A stretch of 64,000 bases of DNA from Zygnema cylindricum (lineage: Eukaryota > Streptophyta > Zygnematophyceae > Zygnematales > Zygnemataceae): the NCBI GenBank assembly GCA_037447655.1, contig JBBHKE010003299.1:151957-215956 (forward strand), given 5' to 3'. The notes below the pieces were generated by a model that was not told the DNA's origin, made no database searches, and saw only the letters and a program-made list of their open reading frames with translations. Below are positions 55,501-64,000 of the stretch, in pieces (position 1 is the stretch's first letter; every line of letters starts with the position of its first letter). A program made the translations under genes and the position numbers.

Positions 55501-56212
55501 CAAACTTATTTATCTCCCAATGAAAAAAAAATAAAAAATCAAGAGAAAAGCATTCACCATTCTCAATTTTCACCATAAAAATTTAGACATAATTAAGATT
55601 TTTTGGGACTGGTTTCTTGAGCTCCGTTTATTCCCTTTGTTTTTCCCTTTTTGAATCTGTCAATAAAATAAAGGAAACATAAGAAATTGTTTCAAAAAAT
55701 TGCCTAGGAGCAAAAAAGGTCACCTTCCTTTTTGAATAAAAAAATAAGTAAATAAATAACAAACAACAACTATTTTCTAAGCATGATTCAAGAAAAGAAT
55801 CAAGGTTGTACAAATCCAAGAAAACTTATCGGCAATTATCAAATCCTATTTGTATTATTATGGAATATAAAAGTTAATATACAAATGTTTCAGTGTTCTA
55901 TCGGCCATAACGTTTTTCTTAAAAAAACATCGTTTTTTTTAAATTGCTAATTAGAAATGTTGGCCATTATCATACAAAACTTTGTAAATAGCAATTATAA
56001 CCAATATACAATAACAACCATCAATATAAGAATTATATTTAAAAGTACTTTTTATTAGCAATTATCAACCACAACATTCTTCCACAAATCGATGGGAAAA
56101 CTCAAACCATCGAGAAAAGGTGAAAAAACATCAAAATGCACCCATAGTAGAAATTTAAAATGATTTTACGTTATAAAATATACAGATTAGAAACTCGAAG
56201 CTTAAAACTTAC
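55501..56212. other. AT-rich stretch below the last visible CTF18 exon
   Basis: The terminal CTF18 exon (family C-terminus with a TNAVRR-like motif) should lie in this direction on the minus strand, but I could not find it. Small ORFs here have no recognisable content. Confidence 0.5.
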
Positions 56213-59200
56213 CTGACAAAAAAATCGGCCGGTGGCGCGGGTAAAATTCGTTTAGTTCCCGGTTTTGCGCTTTTTCCGAGTTTTTGAAAAAGGGCTTCTG
56301 CAGAAGAAGCTGTTGTGGACTTTTTCGCCAATGGGAAAGCGACACGTGGAGGCTGGAAAGAAGGAATATTTGAAGGAATGTTTGAAGGTACATTTGAAGG
56401 ATTTTGGGAGGGGGAAGGAGAGGAAGGAGGAGGAGGAGGAAAAGGAGGTGGAGGAGGACCACCAGTATTGGATGTCCCACTTTCTGGGTTTGGTACAAAA
56501 GAGTCAGTCCTCGTATTTTCACCTGAAATAAAACAGAAAAAATGAAAAGAAGTAGTTAGTTAGTTGAGAATTAAGGGGGAGGAGAGAGGGGAATTGTAAG
56601 GGGAGTGGATAAAAGCTCTAGCTATCAGTCTTCTGAGAGGAAAGAGGGAAGAGGGAAAAGGGAGAGTGAGAGAGAGTGATGGGAGAGGATGGAGAGGGAT
56701 AGAGAGAAATAGGGGGGATAGGGAGATGGGAAATAGGGAGAGAAGGGAGAGGAGAAGGTTCGCACTATTCTTGGCATCTCTCGATATACGCTCACCTGTC
56801 ATTTCATCCTTTTGAGGTTGTTTCGAGCTCCTTCCCTTCAAAAAGGGAGGAAAGAGAGGGAGGGAGAGACAGAGAGAAGGAAAGAGAGAAAGAACGGGAC
56901 AGAAGGAGAGAAAGAGAGGTAAAGAGAGAGAGAGAGAGCGAAGGAGAAAATTCTCGTTTTTCTGACATCTTTCTGTAGACTCTCTCACCTGTTGTCTCAT
57001 TCATTCGAATTTTTTTAAGAGCTCCTTCCCTTCTGATAATTTCCAGTTCTATCTGCAAAAAGTAAAAAATAAAACAAAAAAAAAGAAAAGTAATTAAGTA
57101 AAACATAAAAAAACGGAAGCAAACCAAATTGTTACCTTACCAAGATAGAACAGTTTCAATGAGATTCTTTCATTTATATGATGTCACCCACAAAAGACAA
57201 ACTTCCCGGATTACAAAATTTGTATTTCAACTTTTTTCTTTGTTATTTTTTTTTTAGCAAACAAAAAATTGAAAAATAGAATATCAATTATAAACTTTTT
57301 AAAAGAAAGTCATTAAAACAATAAAAAGGTTTAGAATAGTAACAAATACAAATCCGTTAAAATCTGTTTTTTTTTTTTGTTAAAATCGATAAATATGTTG
57401 AGACTAGAAACATGAAAACTCCAACATTACCTCATGAGAAACCATTTGTCGTAAATTATTCGTAAGTTTTCGATGTTCTAATTTATAATCTTCATATCCA
57501 AGAAGTTTTTCGATTGGAGGTTCCAATTCCCAATTCGAGTTTGGGGTCCAAGGAGACAAACTTAATTGCGTTCCCGTTTCCCAATGTCTGTTCAGTTTTG
57601 GCGTTTTATATGTGAGACCGAGTACAATCATCGTATCGACCAAATTGGCTATTTCCTTGCGTTCCCGTTCCGTTAAAAGTTGAGCTGCCACCTGAAAAAT
57701 CCTCCAACCAGTTTTTTTTATTTCGATTTTATCATTTTCTCACTTTCCCAAATCAGGTTTTCCATTATAATCAAGGGAACTATTTTAATCACAATTAGGT
57801 CATGATTCAATTGCAATATAGAATTTTGTGAAAATCTCTTCCGACCTTTTCTAAAGCAAGTTTTAGAAAAAAAACTTGAATAATGTCCAATAATATTATG
57901 TACTCCAGGTTTACGTTCGCTCTCTTCCTAACAAGTTTTGGAGAAAAACTTATAATTCATGCCCGCTACAAGCATATAAATATAACGTATTCTGCAATAT
58001 CTATGCTTCATCCTTTCACTCTAATTGGCGAGTATTAAACTAACTTGAAGTGCCAGTACTTTGGATCCACACACATAATTCAATACCAAAACACAATAAA
58101 GTTACAAAATGGGGACAACAATAATGAATTGGAGTTCATTAATAGCCCTTTATAATCTTAGTAAATGGTAAATGCAATGCAACTACAAGCTTAATCGCAT
58201 GAAAAAGACAGCTGAGAACCTTGAGAACTTGTCTTCTCCAGATTGTAGAAAGCTGCTAAATTCTTCTCTCTTTCCCTTATCCTTTCCCAAAAAACATAAA
58301 TCAGTCAAAGAGACAATCTTGAATAACGCAACTTTGGGCTAAAAGGTTATGAGTGATATTCCTTTCAGCGACACTCAAGTGAAATTTGACTTACAGGTCG
58401 AGCAGTCGGAGCCAAAATTGTAAGAAGAGGTGACAGGATGTCCAAGACAATAGTGCGTATGGAAACATTCCGAGATACAGCTGGCGTCATTTTGTGCTGC
58501 CATGTCAGCACAAGCTCTTGACTTGCGCCATGTCGAGTATGAAAACTGACAGCAAAGCGAACATGGAACATTGAACGACACACATTAGGTGTTAGACAGT
58601 AGACTTTAAACGTTGGGCATTTAGACAGTAGTAGAATTGCATTTGACATCGGACATCCAACATGGGACATTGAGCATTGAGCATCAGGCGTTAGGCATCA
58701 GCTTGACAATGAACATTCAACATTTGACATTCGACATACACGTTAGACGTCAGATAATTAGACATTTGGAAATTACAGCATTAGACGTTAGAACATTGGA
58801 CATTAGAACATTAGACATCGTTAGATAGTGGAACAATTAGACATCAAACATTAGATGTTAGACATACGACACTCGACATTCGACATCAGACTGTAGATAC
58901 CACACATTGCACCTTAGACACTAGTCATTAGGCATTAGACATTAAAAATAACATATTAGACATTAGAAAAAGACATCCTACATTAAATATCAAACACCAA
59001 CCATCAACACGCAAAATCAAAAATATACTGTACACATTAAACAAACCACATTAAATAAATGTTACATTCTAGATGCTGAATACTAGTAATAAAAACATTA
59101 AACATTCTGGCATCGCAACCTAGAAATCAAACATTGAAAAAGAAAAACAATCAGTTGGCAATTCCCAGCAAAAATTAAATATCAAGTAGCTCACCAACTT

Positions 59201-59488
59201 GCATAACCCATACCTTTGGTGTCTTTTAGGCCATTCAATGGTGGGCTTCTCAAAACCAGCCACATGTCTTCTAATTGCCAAAACCGGTGTAGCACGATAG
59301 GCTGAAAAAAAACACACAAAGGGTCAAAAGGGAAAACAGCAGACAAGTTCTATAAATGTTAGAAACATTACTTTGTGTGCAACCGATTTGAGCTAGTACA
59401 TTGTTGATTCACTAAATGTATGCATATGTACATTTATTATACACACACTAATATTCATGTATATATACGCTTATATATACACATATGC

Positions 59489-59533
<45 letters not shown>

Positions 59534-62500
59534 TGAGCCACATGGATCAAGCCCATATAGATCTCTCCTGTCAGTGAAAATTCCGTGTTGTTACCCATGG
59601 AATTCACAGTTGATATATCACAATATCACTTACAGTTGTAATGTTGCCACACCAAACAATTGATATTTATGACAGGAAAAGTACAGTAATTAGTACGTGA
59701 ATCTATAACAAACAGAAAACATATCTCGCCAAACCTTGACCAAATACTTGATTGGCCAAAAATTCTGCTCACCAAACCTGAAAATTAAAAATCAAGGTAC
59801 AAATACACAATTTTGCCATACTCCTATTCACTACGGTACTTCATAGTTTAGCGTACAATACTGAGAAAAATTTCAGCCTCAACGGCTTGGGAACCGAAAC
59901 ATTTGAATACCATAACAGCCATCCCACTTTAGATAAATACGGAAAGCGAGTTAAAGTTTTTTAACAACGTTCTGTGACAAAAGTTCAAAAGTTTGAAAAT
60001 TGTCCTATGACGACAATAAATCTCAGATAATAGAAAGGCTCCAACCTGTATGTTTTGCCAACAATGTTACGCGAAGTTCAAATCTCTTTAAACTTGTCAC
60101 CAAAACTTAAAATAATAAATATTGAACCAGCTTCGAGTTGAAGAGGGTGGATGTTGCTGTAGTATGGAATAAATAGTACTAATACTGACGATATCGCAAT
60201 AATGACGTGGAGTGCTTCAGCCTGCTGTTCACTTCTTTAGCATTTGTTATTAACACTATTTTGTGTTTTCAGTCAACAAATGTTGAATCTGCTTAGGATT
60301 ACTAAACTCTAATAGCGATGAACGGTGTAGTTATAATGGACAAGTAGAAAAATGCTTGATGAGAAAAAGTAACCAATAAACATGCTAAACACAACCTGCA
60401 AAAAAGAACTAGCGGTAATAATGGTAATGGATTGAAAAAATCTTACCGATTAACCAGAAATTCTGATTGGCCATAGCCCGGTGGCCCCAAGTTTCCGCAT
60501 CACACATCCATTGCAAACAATCCACCTAACAAATAAAGCAGAAAAAGATACCATGAAAAATGAGAATATGTCAATCCGACTTGTTTTGAAACTCTGTCAT
60601 TAGAACACATTTTATGACACAAGATTTACAACTCAAAGAACTTTCAACTCCAATTCTATTGGAGACTTGCAAGTACACCGTGAATCGCTATTAGCGTTAG
60701 TAACCCTAATTCGGTCCAAGTGTTTTTGACCTCTAAAAACACGAAACAGCGTAATTGATTTTAATTGCTTTGTTTTTAATGTGTGCTTCACAATCATCCA
60801 CTTTATTCGCATCGAAAATATCATATTAACACAAACAGTCCTCACACTAACTATTTTCTTAACGCTAATTGCAGTTCACAGTGTACTTTTATTCAATTCA
60901 AGGTTCTCGAATATCAGTCTAATCATATATGCTAATTTTTCATCGATTTGAGTCATTGTCTACCAATCCTAGATAAATTCTTTGCGAAGAGTTTATAATA
61001 TGCACTCTTTCGCGTGGAAGAGGGGAACAGAAAAGGAGGGGAGGTGGGAGGTGGGAGAGAGAGAGAGAAAACTCTCCTCTTTCCATCTAACTCACCGTTT
61101 TTTGAAGAGACACATCATGGTATCGCATTCGAAGAAAATTCTCATAGATGCCTCCCATCACAAGATCATGATCTCCACTGGTAGCCACAAAGTATATACA
61201 ATGTATCAGTACGTCAAAATCTTCTTCTAAGTGGTCCACAATGAGCACGTTGCAAAACATAATTTAATGTAGTTAATACTAAATCCGTTTTAATACTAAT
61301 AACTCACTAACTCTAATAGAAATAGGCAGTGTACTTATGCCGACATCAAGAAGTGTAATTTTTAACATGGAAAACATATATAAAACATATATAAAACATA
61401 TAAAACATATATAACATATAAAACATATAAAACATATAAAACAAATAAAACATATAAAACATATAAAACATATAAAACATCAAAAACATAAGAGACATAT
61501 CAAAACACATAAAAACATAACACATAAAAACAAAGTTTGATAATGCCTAAATCCAAAGGAAATATCTTCTTACTGGTTTGCTACAAGTGTATGTAGTCGG
61601 TTGAACTCGTGGAGATCCCCTCCTTCGGTATTATTCCCTCCAACTCTACGAGGTTTTCGTCGATGAAATACCTAAAAAAAACCAATAATAAGTTTAAAAC
61701 TGTAAAGAGTTAGCTGCACCCACAGAACGGTGTCAATAATAAGTCGTAAAACTGTAAGGAACTAGATTCCACCGTTTCAACTATTATATGGTTTATACAG
61801 CAAGCTTTATAGAAATAGCTTTCACTATTTTAACAAGTAAGATACTGGTAGAAACCATAAAGACTTAGTACTGGTTCATTCTAATTCAAAACGAAGATCG
61901 GAAAGCAGCCTTGAATACCTTGTTGAACAAACAATTGTGAATGATTATTAAGAATATTTCTAATTGTTATCAATATTAATTGGGAATAACGTTCTACTAA
62001 CCAGATTTATTCCTTCATGCTTTCGCCAGATGTACAATGCGATAAAACTTACGAGTAAAATCAGTAATTATTTTATCGGATGGAAAAGAATAACAGACAA
62101 AAAAAAGGGTGAAGCCACGACCGCTGATAGGTTGAAAATGAAAAACCGGTAAAAAATAACAACAAGTTTCAAACCTGAAAGTTTTTCATGCTCGTATTCT
62201 AGATCATTTTTAATCATAATTGTGAATCAATAAGCAATTCCATTGAATTTTTCAACGCTTTTCCTTTTTTACGGTATATGGAAAATTGCATTTTTACCTC
62301 GTGCCATACATCAAACATACTCCTTGTCATGTCTTTTCGCCCGACCACCTGAGCTCCAATATCACCCTATAAAAGCAACAAATTTGTACCACAATTTCAG
62401 TTTTTCTGCAGTTTGTTGCAATTTCCATTATATCCACATAATTTGTATGCATGAATATACAAAAACATAAAAAAACGTCAAAATCCTGTACTACGTTCTG

Positions 62501-63893
62501 ATTTAGCGTGAGATTTTTTGTATATTCGTAGAACTATATATTGCGTGAATTCTTTCAAAAGAGTTGAGGAGAAAGTCGTTCCTATAATGTGAAAATATAA
62601 AAGTATTCGAGCAATGAACTTGTTAGTATCAATGAGGAACTAGTATCAACTATTCTAAAACTATTCTAAATTCAGTACGGTTGATGTGGACGATTTTTTG
62701 CCCCCTCGTGCAGTTCTTAAATACAATGTACTATTTTAAATATAAATACTACAAAATACTATACTATACTATACTATACTATACTATACTATACTATACT
62801 TTTCTTTTTACTGAATAAAACTGATTAGTATTTTTGTGGTCAGCAAGCCTAGAAAACATTCACCAAATTAGTTTTGCTAACTCTACGACACTGCCCATCG
62901 CTATTAGAGTAAGTAAATTATTAGTCTTAACACTTTGTTAAATTGACTACACTAAATTATGCTTTGGCGAGTGGCTCATTGCGGACCACTTAACTAAACA
63001 GTATTATAAACACCATTTTATGATTTTGTGTCAAAAAAACATTCAATCGAATTAGAGTGATTAACTCTTATAGCAACAAGCAGTGGAGCGATTTAGAGTG
63101 TGTACTGCTGATCCCAGATGGTGTTAATAAGGTTTTGTTTTAAAGGTTTTGTTTTAAAGTCGAAGCAAAACTATCAAATTTTGATTCAAAGAGTGTATTA
63201 ATCAATAGCTAAGAGTGTTACCTTCCCATATGTGAAAGTTTACAAAAATTTGTGTAATTTGTAACTGAGTTATGTTTAATTGCATATAAGCTTTTCTAAG
63301 AAATGGCTCTAAAACTGAAGGTGACAAAGGGCGATAAAAATTCTGCAAGTCGAAGGCTACAGAAAGATAAAAAAAAAAAAAAGAGAGATTGAAAGATATA
63401 AGGGCAAGGGCAAAAAAACGAAGGGATAAAAGGAAGGAAAACCTCACAGAGCGTAAAGCTTGTCCTTTACGGTGAAGAAACTGGAGAGTGTTAAGGCATG
63501 ATCGTATGTCACACTCTATCCACCCAACAGACAAAACAAAGTAAAATAAAGTAAAACAAAATAATATTAAGATCTTAAGACTACTTGGTTTTAAAGCCAA
63601 AAAAAACTATAACGCCAAGAAAAGCAAAGACTTGAACTGCACCAAAAAAATCCATGGCAGAGTGACGTGACAGGCAACTATTTGAATAAACTGAATAACC
63701 TAAAAAACAAACTTTGACGATTTCCGGAATCTAAATTGGTCAACTTTTACGTTTCCACGACAACACTCGACAATATAATGTTGAATTTACCATCTTTTTG
63801 AGTTGAAGCTACGACTTTTTTGAGTATTTGACGGTTTTCTTTTGGGATTTCGGATTTTTTGAGAGATTTTAGCATTTTTGAACTAGAGAGTTG
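56213..63893 (-). CDS. CTF18: CTF18, alternative clamp-loader large subunit, partial
   Basis: Eleven phase-consistent minus-strand exons: 63893-63791, 63515-63448, 62366-62298, 61671-61574, 61177-61096, 60525-60447, 59301-59214, 58545-58395, 57691-57431, 57052-56989, 56522-56213; about 457 residues. Key blocks follow plant CTF18 in order: CDIRSCLNTLQFLHRKGQ (end of the AAA+ module), AQVVGRKDMTRSMFDVWHE, LHEFNRLHTLVANHGDHD, ENFLRMRYHD, VAGFEKPTIEWPKRHQ, WQHKMTPAVSRN, SPLLTILAPTARPVAAQLL, ELEPPIEKLLGY, MVSHEIELEIIRREGALKK and APPADFF. Known role: with RFC2-5, DCC1 and CTF8 it loads PCNA at forks and supports cohesion. The Walker A/B exons lie right of the window; the last exon was not found. 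The first exon start (CAG at 63894-63896 as acceptor) is less certain. A Pro-rich stretch precedes ADFF. Confidence 0.9.
56796..56838 (-). pseudogene. Duplicated, broken copy of a CTF18 exon
   Basis: GAAGGGAAGGAGCTC..ATGACAG|GTGAGCG repeats the end of exon 57052-56989 and its donor, including the flanking CGAGAGATGCC / CAGAAAGATGTC intron start. In the corresponding frame it meets TGA, so it cannot be used as a coding exon. The CT/GA-rich intron sequence was copied with it. Confidence 0.65.
58600..59000. repeat. ACATTAGACATT-type degenerate repeat in a CTF18 intron
   Basis: Dozens of short imperfect units such as GACATTAGAACATTAGACAT. Non-coding; the ORFs here reflect the repeat. Confidence 0.75.
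59487..59530. repeat. TA microsatellite
   Basis: About 20 TA units within a CTF18 intron, in a wider ATACATATA-rich region. Confidence 0.85.
59735..59777 (-). other. Exon-like segment in a CTF18 intron
   Basis: A 43-nt segment with a good acceptor (TTTTAATTTTCAG) and a GT donor. It resembles the GCCAATCAGAATTTCTGG part of exon 60525-60447. The conserved protein is best explained by skipping it, so it may be a decayed exon duplicate. Confidence 0.35.
60200..60329. mobile_element. CACCG-family MITE, right part
   Basis: Right end CTCTAATAGCGATGAACGGTG-TA, with the family's TATTAACACTATTTTGTG interior; the left end is unclear. Confidence 0.5.
60674..60885. mobile_element. CACCG-family MITE in a CTF18 intron
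   Basis: TA-CACCGTGAATCGCTATTAG at the left and ACGCTAATTGCAGTTCACAG at the right, ending GTG-TA. Confidence 0.7.
61370..61530. repeat. AAACATAT minisatellite
   Basis: Repeats of ATATAAAACAT and CATAAAAACA in a CTF18 intron. A CACCG-family MITE right end (AATAGGCAGTGTA) lies just before it, at about 61333. Confidence 0.75.
62751..62800. repeat. ACTAT pentanucleotide repeat
   Basis: About nine consecutive ACTAT units in the long CTF18 intron. Confidence 0.85.
62889..63088. mobile_element. CACCG-family MITE, diverged
   Basis: CACTGCCCATCGCTATTAG at the left and CTCTTATAGCAACAAGCAGTG at the right form the inverted ends; about 200 bp. Confidence 0.6.
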
Positions 63894-64000
63894 CTGCTTC
63901 AGAAAAAAGAAAGGGAAAGAAATTTGGTGAATTGATAAATTTAAGAATCGTTGATAAAATATACTGTCAGATCATCGAAAAGACAAGAATTGAGAGAAAG

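Noticed and set aside
55628-55819. Minus-strand ORF considered as the missing CTF18 terminal exon
   Set aside because: No resemblance to the expected C-terminal motif and no suitable acceptor in phase.
59457-59663. Tyr/Ile-rich ORF
   Set aside because: Translation of the TA microsatellite.

Overview
This is a nuclear eukaryotic window, AT-rich and full of transposable elements, with U2-type (GT..AG) spliceosomal introns. The best guess is a streptophyte (charophyte-type) green alga or an early-diverging land plant. The grounds are a Ty1/copia polyprotein of plant type, host genes that resemble plant CTF18 and plant/animal WDR81-GFS12, and a Ty3/gypsy element that carries a cytosine-5 DNA methyltransferase, an arrangement reported for charophyte retrotransposons. 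The assignment is inference; no rRNA, tRNA or organelle marker is present to fix it.

Layout. 1-5.5 kb: a decayed Ty3/gypsy element on the minus strand (gag, protease, methyltransferase, reverse transcriptase) running off the left edge. 5.5-15.4 kb: no intact gene, but MITEs, a Harbinger-like non-autonomous element (6005-8233) split by a TG..CA LTR-like insertion (6283-7729), and one eroded unknown coding stretch (about 8540-9600). 15.4-20.2 kb: an intact Ty1/copia element with identical 101-bp LTRs. 20.5-24.6 kb: the last five exons of a WDR81/GFS12-type BEACH-WD40 gene. 26-31.3 kb: paralogue A of an unrecognised secreted-protein gene. 32.2-39.6 kb: a LINE-type element (minus strand) broken by a decayed copia element with about 0.9-kb LTRs. 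41-48.6 kb: paralogue B, whose upstream region is filled with nested TEs. 50.3-54.7 kb: paralogue C, inverted. 54.8-55.5 kb: the 3' flank of a fourth copy (D). 56.2-64 kb: exons of CTF18 on the minus strand, running off the right edge.

The two most notable things are (1) the methyltransferase inside a gypsy pol region, and (2) three intact five-exon paralogues (A, B, C; 291, 332 and 299 aa) with identical intron positions and phases and identical lengths of exons 1-4. They have a signal-peptide-like N-terminus, a Cys-containing middle and an Asn/Gln-rich tail, and I recognise no known family. B and C are tail to tail and form a roughly 4-kb-arm inverted repeat. Hairpin-forming GC-rich motifs and a shared upstream ORF recur before each copy. 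The host housekeeping genes (clamp-loader subunit CTF18; endolysosomal WDR81/GFS12 homologue) are unrelated in function to the paralogues; the cluster has grown between them by duplication and TE insertion.
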